From positions 1-5,316 of the forward strand of contig JAEYYP010000351.1 of the NCBI GenBank assembly GCA_023428425.1: DNA of 5,316 bases, written 5' to 3'. The notes beneath the pieces were generated by a model that did not search any database, was not told the origin of the DNA, and saw only the letters and a program-made list of their open reading frames with translations. Position 1 is the stretch's first letter, and every line of letters starts with the position of its first letter. Positions 1 to 5,316 of the stretch are shown here, piece after piece. Both the position numbers and the translations under genes were made by a program. This DNA comes from Pseudomonadota bacterium (GTDB lineage: Bacteria; Pseudomonadota; Alphaproteobacteria; Rhizobiales; Devosiaceae).

Positions 1-1098
<1,098 letters not shown>

Positions 1099-1118
1099 TC
1101 TTCGACTAAGCGAACATC

Positions 1119-1144
1119 AAGGGGCCCGCGCGAGCGGGCCCCTT
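1119..1144. terminator. Shared hairpin between convergent odhB and small secreted-protein gene
   Basis: Perfect 11-bp stem, AAGGGGCCCGC (1119-1129) with GCGGGCCCCTT (1134-1144), closed by a GCGA loop of the stable GNRA class. It starts 20 bp after the odhB stop and ends 13 bp from the stop of the opposing gene, so it is placed to end transcription from both sides. The T tract is short on the + strand (CCCCTTT) and weak on the - strand (CCCCTTGATGTT), so its strength as an intrinsic terminator is uncertain. Confidence 0.8.
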
Positions 1145-1157
1145 TGCATTCCAAGGC

Positions 1158-1382
1158 TCAGAGCACCTGGCTGACCAGCGGCGGCAGCTCGTACTTCGGC
1201 TCGTCATTCCTCTCCGAAGCGAGTGAGTCGTTGCTGCCGACCATCTCGCAGAAGCCGCCCGGACGCTTGTAGACTTCCGGACCGTCGGGACCACACTTCT
1301 CGGCGATGGTCATGGCCATCGCGGGAGCTGCGGCCATGGCGAGCATCGAGGTGGCGAGCAGGGTGGCAAGGAACTTGGTCAT
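1158..1382 (-). CDS. Small secreted protein of unknown function, 74 aa
   Basis: I do not recognise the family. The product has a clear Sec signal peptide: Lys3, a hydrophobic Ala/Leu/Met stretch, and an AMA cleavage motif at residues 21-23, leaving a mature peptide of about 51 residues in the periplasm or outside the cell. The mature part has two cysteines (Cys30 and Cys45), which could form one disulfide, a Gly/Pro-rich middle (GPDGPEVYKRPGGFCEMVG) and an acidic, Pro-containing tail (NDEPKYELPPL). The start is supported by AGGAG 6 nt upstream of the ATG on the minus strand (about 1388-1392). It converges on odhB and shares the hairpin at 1119-1144. Other open frames overlapping it on both strands lack a signal peptide or ribosome site and look like shadows. 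Signal peptide plus Shine-Dalgarno make a real gene likely; function is unknown. Confidence 0.72.
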   Translation of the reverse strand: MTKFLATLLATSMLAMAAAPAMAMTIAEKCGPDGPEVYKRPGGFCEMVGSNDSLASERNDEPKYELPPLVSQVL

Positions 1383-1432
1383 TTTCTCTCCTGAATGCTT
1401 CCGGGCCGGTCGGCGCGGATGCTGTGGTCTGG

Positions 1433-1448
1433 CGTTGCGGGTGCAACG
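1433..1448. promoter_or_regulatory. 16-bp palindrome upstream of the small secreted gene
   Basis: CGTTGC-GGGT-GCAACG is a perfect 6-bp inverted repeat with a 4-nt spacer, about 50 bp upstream of the minus-strand start codon at 1382. The position would suit an operator. No clear -35/-10 pair is visible next to it, and a 6-bp palindrome can arise by chance in GC-rich DNA. Confidence 0.25.
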
Positions 1449-1520
1449 GAATGGCCGCGTTCTAGGGATGGCTGACTGAATCGAATGCGAACCGTGCGTT
1501 CACTCGCGGTTCAAGCCGTC

Positions 1521-1570
1521 AGCCCATCTTCACGCCCGCGCGCGTGCGCTGATCCGAGTGAAGACGGGCT
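1521..1570. repeat. Inverted repeat with 13-bp arms, one mismatch
   Basis: AGCCCATCTTCAC (1521-1533) pairs with GTGAAGACGGGCT (1558-1570) at 12 of 13 positions across a 24-nt GC-rich loop. It has no T tract. It lies 36 bp before the composite repeat at 1606 and may be a separate element or a worn flank of it. Confidence 0.45.
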
Positions 1571-1605
1571 CGCCAGGCGGGCCGTCCTGCTTCCGCATGG
1601 TGCCG

Positions 1606-1767
1606 CCCCCTCCACCGCGTTAGGCGGTCCCCCTCCCCCGCTGCGCGGTGGAGGACCCCTCGCAACGCCCTGCCCTGAACAAGCCCGCCAAGCCGAGACG
1701 CCGCGGATGAGCGGGTCCTCCACCGCGCAGCGGGGGAGGGGGACCACGCGCAGCGTGGTGGAGGGGG
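1606..1767. repeat. Composite intergenic inverted repeat (REP-like palindromic element)
   Basis: Two arms of about 50-55 bp face each other. The inner 33 bp match perfectly in inverted orientation (1626-1658 against 1713-1745); both begin or end with the core GGTCCCCCTCCCCCGC or its complement. The outer 11 bp also match perfectly (CCCCCTCCACC 1606-1616; GGTGGAGGGGG 1757-1767), with a diverged stretch between. Each arm is itself a smaller hairpin: CCTCCACC and GGTGGAGG flank a G-rich centre in the right arm. The spacer 1659-1712 is unremarkable. No transposase or target-site duplication is visible. The layout fits the mosaic palindromic repeats common between genes in alphaproteobacteria. Folded in RNA it would form a very stable stem upstream of the SDR gene, which could block read-through. 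Confidence 0.85.
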
Positions 1768-1800
1768 TGGTCAGGGGCGCTGATCAAGCCACACCTTCAT

Positions 1801-1830
1801 TTCGACCGCGTGTGTCCAAACCCAGACAAT
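1801..1830 (+). promoter_or_regulatory. Possible promoter of the SDR gene
   Basis: TTCGAC (1801-1806) and GACAAT (1825-1830) are spaced by 18 bp, with AT-richer sequence just after (AATATT), in a region otherwise very GC-rich. Transcription would begin about 50 bp before the SDR start. The -10 matches TATAAT at only four of six positions and the -35 is poor, so this is a weak call based mainly on position between repeat and gene. Confidence 0.22.
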
Positions 1831-1876
1831 ATTCCCGGTTCAGCCTGGCTCCGCCATCGCCTAAACTCCCCCCAAC

Positions 1877-1882
1877 AGGGAG
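1877..1882 (+). promoter_or_regulatory. Ribosome binding site that fixes the SDR start
   Basis: AGGGAG lies 7 nt before ATG 1890. It decides between that start and the in-frame ATG at 1485, which would add 135 residues of repeat-derived sequence and has no comparable site. ATG 1890 also puts the cofactor motif at the expected residue 9. Confidence 0.8.
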
Positions 1883-1889
1883 AAGAAAA

Positions 1890-2648
1890 ATGGCCGACAA
1901 GGTGCTGGTGGTGACCGGTGGCAGCCGGGGGATCGGAGCGGCGGTGTGTCGCCTGGGCGCTGCGCGCGGCTATGGCGTCATCGTCAACTATGCCGGCAAC
2001 GTCGCGGCGGCCGAAGCGGTTTGCCACGATATCCATGCGCTCGGCGGCGAAGCCGTGGCGGTGCGCGGCGACGTGTCGAGCCCCGACGACATCGAGCACA
2101 TCTTCCGCGCCGCCGATCGCATGGGCCGGCTCGCGGCGCTCTGCAACAATGCCGGCATGATCGCCGAGCCGAAGCGTGTCGACGAGATGGACGCGACGCG
2201 CATCGCCCGCATGTTCGCCGTGAACGTCACCGGCTCGATGCTCTGCGCGGCGGCCGCCATCCGGCGCATGTCGAGCCGTCATGGCGGCAAGGGCGGGGCG
2301 ATCGTCAACCTCACTTCGGCGGCGGCCAAGCTCGGCGGCGCCGGCGCCTACGCCGACTACGCGGCATCGAAGGGCGCCATCGACACCTTCACCGTCGGGC
2401 TCGCCACCGAAGTCGCGGCTGAAGGAGTGCGCGTCAACGGCGTGCGGCCGGGCATCATCGACACCGAGTTCCACGCCATGGGCGGCGATCCCGACCGTGC
2501 GGCGAAGCTCGCGCCATCGATCCCCATGGGCCGCGCCGGCACGGCCGAGGAAGTGGCGCAGGCGGTCCTGTGGCTTTGCTCGGATGAAGCGGCCTATGTC
2601 ACCGGCACTACCATTTCCGTGACCGGCGGCCGGGCCATCCTGCCGTAA
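1890..2648 (+). CDS. Short-chain dehydrogenase/reductase, YgfF-like, 252 aa
   Basis: Cytoplasmic NAD(P)(H)-dependent oxidoreductase of the classical SDR family; the substrate cannot be told from sequence. One Rossmann-fold domain fills the protein at the usual length (about 250 aa). Visible motifs: cofactor loop TGGSRGIG (residues 9-16), NNAG (86-89), the active-site Asn in FAVNVTG (Asn112), and the catalytic Ser143, Tyr157 and Lys161 (YAASK). Arg13 and the Asn-Tyr pair after strand 2 (residues 33-34) resemble NADPH-preferring members. The stretch DYAASKGAIDT and the C-terminal half (RPGIIDTEFHA, IPMGRAGTAEEVAQA, YVTGT) recall E. coli YgfF, itself poorly characterised, more than FabG. Start chosen for the AGGGAG site and family length. 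The next gene begins 54 bp downstream on the same strand, so cotranscription is plausible. All catalytic residues are present. A FabG-type or sugar-dehydrogenase-like role cannot be excluded. Confidence 0.92.
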   Translation: MADKVLVVTGGSRGIGAAVCRLGAARGYGVIVNYAGNVAAAEAVCHDIHALGGEAVAVRGDVSSPDDIEHIFRAADRMGRLAALCNNAGMIAEPKRVDEMDATRIARMFAVNVTGSMLCAAAAIRRMSSRHGGKGGAIVNLTSAAAKLGGAGAYADYAASKGAIDTFTVGLATEVAAEGVRVNGVRPGIIDTEFHAMGGDPDRAAKLAPSIPMGRAGTAEEVAQAVLWLCSDEAAYVTGTTISVTGGRAILP

Positions 2649-2672
2649 CCCAAGAGCCCCGGGCCGGGCAGC

Positions 2673-2687
2673 GTCTCAGGTTGAGAC
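2673..2687 (+). other. Small hairpin just before the ribosome site of the exported-protein gene
   Basis: GTCTCA-GGT-TGAGAC forms a perfect 6-bp stem with a 3-nt loop, ending 3 nt before the AGGGAG site at 2691-2696. It lacks a T tract, so it is not an obvious terminator. It could mark mRNA processing or affect translation, or be chance. Confidence 0.3.
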
Positions 2688-2702
2688 CACAGGGAGTTCC
2701 AC

Positions 2703-3206
2703 ATGCGTGTGATGATGGCGGCAGCAATGACGCTGGCGCTAGGGGGACAGGCGGTTGCAGCGAACTGCCCACTGCACGAAACGCTGTACCGGCAGCCGGG
2801 CAACGAGTGGGTGCTGAAGTTCTTCCCCGTCCCGCGCGACGCTGCCGCGAACCAGATCTCAGCCTTCGAGATTCATTCGCCGGGCGATCCCGCGACGGTC
2901 CTATCCGGAGCCATTCACATCCCCAACGGCTTTGGCCAGCCACACGGCACCGTTACGCTCGAGTGCGATGCGGACGCCGAGTGCGACCCGTTCTGGGAAG
3001 GAACCGTCTACGCACTGGTCGATGGCGGCATCGCCGAGTTCCCCTGGGACCCCGACCTGCCGCGCGATGCGCAGGTGGCGCCCACCCAGGTCTTGCTGCC
3101 GCAATTCGCCTCGAATGTGTGGTATTCGCTGCTGCGCGACAGCTACTTCGCTGACGCTGGCATTCTGGACACCTTCACCTTCTTTCGTTGCGCCGACGAC
3201 GAGTAA
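2703..3206 (+). CDS. Exported protein of unknown function, 167 aa
   Basis: Family not recognised. The N-terminus looks like a Sec signal peptide (MRVMMAAAMTLALGGQAVA, likely cut after residue 19), so the product is probably periplasmic or secreted. The mature part is acidic, rich in aromatic residues and Pro, and has four cysteines (22, 88, 94, 163), enough for two disulfides; Cys88 and Cys94 sit close together in LECDADAECDPFWEG. No membrane helix follows the signal, and no enzyme motif is evident. Alternating hydrophobic segments such as GTVTLEC and GTVYALVDGGIAEF suggest a beta-rich fold (inference). The start has AGGGAG 6 nt upstream; nearby ATGs at 2712 and 2715 are less well spaced and would shorten the signal. 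It follows the SDR by 54 bp and precedes the MAPEG gene by 18 bp, suggesting one transcript. Overlapping frames on both strands lack such support. Confidence 0.8.
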   Translation: MRVMMAAAMTLALGGQAVAANCPLHETLYRQPGNEWVLKFFPVPRDAAANQISAFEIHSPGDPATVLSGAIHIPNGFGQPHGTVTLECDADAECDPFWEGTVYALVDGGIAEFPWDPDLPRDAQVAPTQVLLPQFASNVWYSLLRDSYFADAGILDTFTFFRCADDE

Positions 3207-3224
3207 CCTCACCGAAAGCCCCTC

Positions 3225-3611
3225 ATGACCACCGAACTTTCGCTCCTGATCTGGAGCACCGGCCTTTACGCCCTCTATATCGGCGTGCAGTCGACGCTGT
3301 ACCGCATGCAGCACGGCGTGGAGTTCGCCGCGACCGACCGCGACGACGAGCCCCGGCCCAATCCTCTGAACCAGCGTGCCGAAAAGGCCCTGCGCAACCT
3401 GCAGGAGACGTATCCGGTCTTCCTCGCGCTCGCCGTCGCGGCCGCACTGGGCAGGGGCGACGACCTGTCGCTGTGGGGCAGCGTGATCTACCTCGTCGCC
3501 CGCGTCGCCTACCTGCCGCTCTATGTGCTCGGCGTGAAATACATCCGCAGCCTCGTCTGGACCATCTCGGTCGTCGGGCTGATCGTGATGGCCATCGGCG
3601 TAGCGCTGTAG
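3225..3611 (+). CDS. MAPEG-family integral membrane protein, 128 aa
   Basis: Small inner-membrane protein of the MAPEG family (membrane-associated proteins in eicosanoid and glutathione metabolism). Characterised members are often glutathione transferases or peroxidases, but most bacterial ones are untested. Four hydrophobic helices are visible: about residues 5-26, 63-76, 83-103 and 108-127. Family signatures include RAEKALRNLQETYPVF (51-66), with the conserved Arg, Asn58 and Glu61 around the start of helix 2, and ARVAYLPLYVLGVKYIRSLVW (from 92) spanning helices 3 and 4, with aromatic residues and Arg108 where family members keep Tyr and Arg. Length is normal for the family. The ATG lies 18 bp after the previous stop behind only a weak GAAAG site, so translation may be coupled to the upstream gene. 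No fusion or truncation. Enzyme activity is not established by sequence alone. Confidence 0.9.
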   Translation: MTTELSLLIWSTGLYALYIGVQSTLYRMQHGVEFAATDRDDEPRPNPLNQRAEKALRNLQETYPVFLALAVAAALGRGDDLSLWGSVIYLVARVAYLPLYVLGVKYIRSLVWTISVVGLIVMAIGVAL

Positions 3612-3666
3612 CGGCGGAATCCTGCGCAAAGCGCATGGCTGGGCCAAGGGGAGGGGTTCCCTCACT

Positions 3667-3717
3667 GTGCCGAGTGGTTTAACCGATTGTCGGGGCCTAT
3701 ATCGGCATTGCGGGCAC
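3667..3717 (+). promoter_or_regulatory. AT-richer leader with weak stems upstream of lpdA
   Basis: The 143-bp gap between the MAPEG gene and lpdA suggests lpdA has its own promoter. The least GC-rich part contains TATATC (3698-3703), a possible -10, without a convincing -35. Two short complementary pairs occur: GTGCC (3667-3671) with GGCAC (3713-3717), and CCGAT (3683-3687) with ATCGG (3701-3705). Stems are only 5 bp, so this is suggestive at best. Confidence 0.2.
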
Positions 3718-3754
3718 CCCATCCTCGCCCGCAGCATCGCGTCTCGGAGCAATC

Positions 3755-5161
3755 ATGGCGGACCATTTCGACCTCACGGTAATCGGCAGCGGCCCGGGCG
3801 GCTATGTCGCGGCGATCCGCGCCGCGCAGCTCGGCATGAAGGTGGCAGTGGTCGAGAAATGGCCGACCTTCGGCGGCACCTGCCTCAACATCGGCTGCAT
3901 TCCGAGCAAGGCGCTGCTGCACGCCTCCGAGCTCTACGACGAGGCCGGACACCAGTTCCGCCAGTTCGGCATCGACGTGGCACCCCGCCTCAACCTGCCG
4001 CAGATGCTGCGGCACAAGGACGATACGGTCACCGCCAACGTCTCGGGCATCGAGTTCCTGTTCAAGAAGAACAAGATCACCGCCTTCCGCGGCACGGGCT
4101 CGATCGTCAATGCTGGCCGGGTGCTGGTGACGCCTGAGAGCGGCCCGGGCATCACCATCGAGACCAGGAACATCGTCATCGCCTCGGGCTCCGTCCCGGC
4201 GAGCCTGCCGGGTATCGAGATCGACGAGGAGAGGGTCGTCACCTCCACCGGCGCGCTGAAGTTCCAGGAGGTGCCGAGGCGCCTGCTGGTCATCGGCGGC
4301 GGCATCATCGGGCTCGAACTCGGCTCGGTCTGGGGCCGACTGGGTTCCAAGATCACCGTGGTCGAATTCCTGCCCGCCATCCTGCCTGGCCTCGACAGCG
4401 AAGCCGGCAGGCAGATGCAGCGCAACCTGCAGAAGCAGGGCATGGATTTCCGTCTCTCCACCAAGGTCACGGCCATCGAGAAGCGCGCCGATGGCGTGCT
4501 CAACGTACGGCTCGAGCCGGCGCAGGGCGGCGAGCCGATGTTCGTCGAGGCCGACGCGGTGCTCGTTGCCGTCGGCCGCAAGCCCTTCACCGAGGGGCTT
4601 GGCCTCGAGAACGCCGGCGTGGCGCTCGACGAGCGCGGGCGTGTTCGTACCGACCACCAGTTCAAGACCAACGTGCCGGGCATCTACGCCATCGGCGACG
4701 TGATCGCCGGCGCCATGCTCGCCCACAAGGCGATGGACGAGGGCCATGCCGTGGCCGAGGTGATCGCGGGGCAGAAGCCGCACGTCAACTACGCCAACAT
4801 TCCGTCGGTGATGTACACGAGCCCCGAGGTCGCGTGGGTCGGCAAGTCCGAGGACGAGCTCAAGGCCGCTGGCATCGAATACAAGGCCGGCAAGTTTCCC
4901 TTCACCGCCAACGGCCGCGCCAAGGCGATGCTGGCCACTTCAGGCTACGTGAAGATCCTCGCCGACGTCGCCACGGACCGGGTGCTCGGCGCCCAGATCA
5001 TCGCCCGCAATGCCGGCGAGATGATCCACGAGATCGCGGTGCTGATGGAATTCTCGGGCTCGGCTGAAGACCTCGGCCGTACCACGCACGCCCACCCGAC
5101 ACTCAGCGAAGCGGTGAAGGAAGCCGCGCTGATGTGCGGGGATGGGGCAATCCACATCTGA
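3755..5161 (+). CDS. lpdA: Dihydrolipoyl dehydrogenase (E3), 468 aa
   Basis: FAD flavoprotein that re-oxidises dihydrolipoyl groups of 2-oxo acid dehydrogenase complexes, passing electrons to NAD+ in the cytoplasm. Order: FAD-binding GSGPGG (residues 11-16), redox disulfide in GGTCLNIGCIPSK (Cys43 and Cys48), NAD-binding GGGIIG (181-186) followed by the acidic Glu204 that fits NAD+ preference, second FAD motif YAIGDV (311-316), and the C-terminal dimer interface with the HPTLSE dyad (His447, Glu452), which completes the active site of the partner subunit. No lipoyl domain is fused at the N-terminus. Length matches the family (about 465-475) and all key residues are present. The start has GGAG (3746-3749) 5 nt before the ATG. 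Its place downstream of odhB suggests service to the 2-oxoglutarate complex, though one E3 can serve several complexes. Large open frames on the opposite strand are shadows of this GC-rich gene. Confidence 0.97.
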   Translation: MADHFDLTVIGSGPGGYVAAIRAAQLGMKVAVVEKWPTFGGTCLNIGCIPSKALLHASELYDEAGHQFRQFGIDVAPRLNLPQMLRHKDDTVTANVSGIEFLFKKNKITAFRGTGSIVNAGRVLVTPESGPGITIETRNIVIASGSVPASLPGIEIDEERVVTSTGALKFQEVPRRLLVIGGGIIGLELGSVWGRLGSKITVVEFLPAILPGLDSEAGRQMQRNLQKQGMDFRLSTKVTAIEKRADGVLNVRLEPAQGGEPMFVEADAVLVAVGRKPFTEGLGLENAGVALDERGRVRTDHQFKTNVPGIYAIGDVIAGAMLAHKAMDEGHAVAEVIAGQKPHVNYANIPSVMYTSPEVAWVGKSEDELKAAGIEYKAGKFPFTANGRAKAMLATSGYVKILADVATDRVLGAQIIARNAGEMIHEIAVLMEFSGSAEDLGRTTHAHPTLSEAVKEAALMCGDGAIHI

Positions 5162-5176
5162 GGCAGTCCGGGGAGC

Positions 5177-5206
5177 GGGGGGAGACTATCGCCTGCTGCT
5201 CCCCCC
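5177..5206 (+). terminator. Probable hairpin terminator after lpdA
   Basis: GGGGGGAG (5177-5184) pairs perfectly with CTCCCCCC (5199-5206) around a 14-nt loop, 15 bp past the lpdA stop. Only TT follows before CC, so as an intrinsic terminator it is imperfect; the repeat just downstream may add to the effect. Confidence 0.45.
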
Positions 5207-5223
5207 TTCCGCCCTGCCGGGCA

Positions 5224-5316
5224 CCTTCCCCCGCAAGCGGGAGAAGGATCGTGCGGTCCACCCCCGATGCAGCGCGTCATCCTCTCCCGCTTGCGGGGGA
5301 GGGGGACCAGCGAAGC
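5224..5316. repeat. Second composite palindromic repeat, cut by the window edge
   Basis: Two palindromic units face each other. TCCCCCGCAAGCGGGAGA (5227-5244) recurs as its exact reverse complement at 5283-5300, with about 38 bp between. The left unit (5224-5247) is nearly self-complementary: CCTTCCCCCGC, AA, GCGGGAGAAGG with one bulge. The right unit continues as GCGGGGGAGGGGGACC (5293-5308), the same 16 bases found at 1730-1745 and, inverted, at 1626-1641. By analogy with the repeat at 1606-1767, it probably continues outside the window with a complementary outer arm. Confidence 0.8.

Larger units (their letters stand above)
1383..1889. other. Gene-free stretch of about 0.5 kb with palindromes and the SDR leader
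   Basis: No convincing gene here. It holds the divergent 5' regions of the small secreted gene (left, -) and the SDR gene (right, +), a 16-bp palindrome (1433-1448), a long-stem hairpin (1521-1570), a large composite inverted repeat (1606-1767) and a possible SDR promoter near 1801-1830. The SDR frame stays open upstream through this whole stretch to 1485, but that part reads as low-complexity Arg/Pro/Gly sequence across the repeat and matches nothing in the SDR family. Confidence 0.7.

Noticed and set aside
1564..1587. Imperfect hairpin GACGG...CCGTC before the composite repeat
   Set aside because: It has a bulge, a G-T pair and a 3-nt loop, is easily met by chance in this GC-rich stretch, and overlaps the arm of the better hairpin at 1521-1570.
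1606..1767. Insertion sequence or CRISPR array at the composite repeat
   Set aside because: There is no transposase frame, no target duplication seen and no regularly spaced direct repeats; the copies are inverted.
1732..1777. Four G-runs that might form a G-quadruplex
   Set aside because: Loop lengths are uneven (one is about 20 nt), and the runs are better explained as parts of the palindromic repeat arms.
1797..2474. Open frame of 225 codons on the minus strand opposite the SDR gene
   Set aside because: It is the complement of conserved SDR codons, rich in His, Asp, Arg and Ala, with no motif of its own.
3623..3663. Two small hairpins after the MAPEG gene (TGCGC-AAA-GCGCA; GAGGG-GTT-CCCTC)
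   Set aside because: Stems are only 5 bp and no T tract follows, so I do not call a terminator.
3667..3720. tRNA-like D-arm sequence (GCCGAGTGGTTTAA) before lpdA
   Set aside because: It resembles the start of tRNA-Ser/Leu, but no anticodon arm, T-arm (GTTCRANNC) or 7-bp acceptor stem follows. Only 5-bp pairings exist.
2901..3752. Open frame of 283 codons on the minus strand across the exported-protein and MAPEG genes
   Set aside because: It covers two better supported genes in antisense, is Arg/Gln/Val-rich without a domain, and arises from low stop-codon frequency in GC-rich DNA.
3662..4783. Long open frame of 373 codons on the minus strand inside lpdA
   Set aside because: It lies antisense to a gene with every E3 motif intact. 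Its product is His/Asp/Arg-rich with no recognisable domain, as expected from the complement of a GC-rich coding frame.

Overview
This is a GC-rich window with Ala/Arg/Gly-rich codon use. It carries the tail of the 2-oxoglutarate dehydrogenase E2 gene (odhB/sucB) and a complete E3 gene (lpdA). Gene content, protein flavour and the composite GC-rich intergenic palindromes suggest an alphaproteobacterium. Hyphomicrobiales seems the best guess, with Sphingomonadales or a related order possible; this was judged by eye, without any search.

Layout: 1-1098 (+) is the 3' part of odhB, entering from outside the window, with the lipoyl domain off the edge. A perfect 11-bp hairpin (1119-1144) separates it from a convergent small secreted-protein gene (1158-1382, -). 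Then comes about 0.5 kb without a gene (1383-1889), holding a large inverted repeat made of palindromic units and the leader of the next gene. Three + strand genes follow with short gaps: a YgfF-like short-chain dehydrogenase (1890-2648), an unrecognised exported protein (2703-3206) and a small four-helix MAPEG-family membrane protein (3225-3611). After 143 bp comes lpdA (3755-5161), then a probable terminator and a second palindromic repeat that runs off the right edge and shares a 16-nt core with the first.

How it works together: OdhB transfers the succinyl group to CoA within the 2-oxoglutarate dehydrogenase complex, and LpdA re-oxidises its lipoyl arm using NAD+. The genes between them are not known parts of that complex. 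The SDR (an NAD(P)H-dependent oxidoreductase) and the MAPEG protein (a family that includes glutathione-dependent enzymes) hint at redox or detoxification roles, but that link is inference from position. I see no clear evidence of a new defence system, mobile element, CRISPR array or RNA gene. The window is mostly ordinary core metabolism; the repeats and the two unknown exported proteins are its least explained parts.
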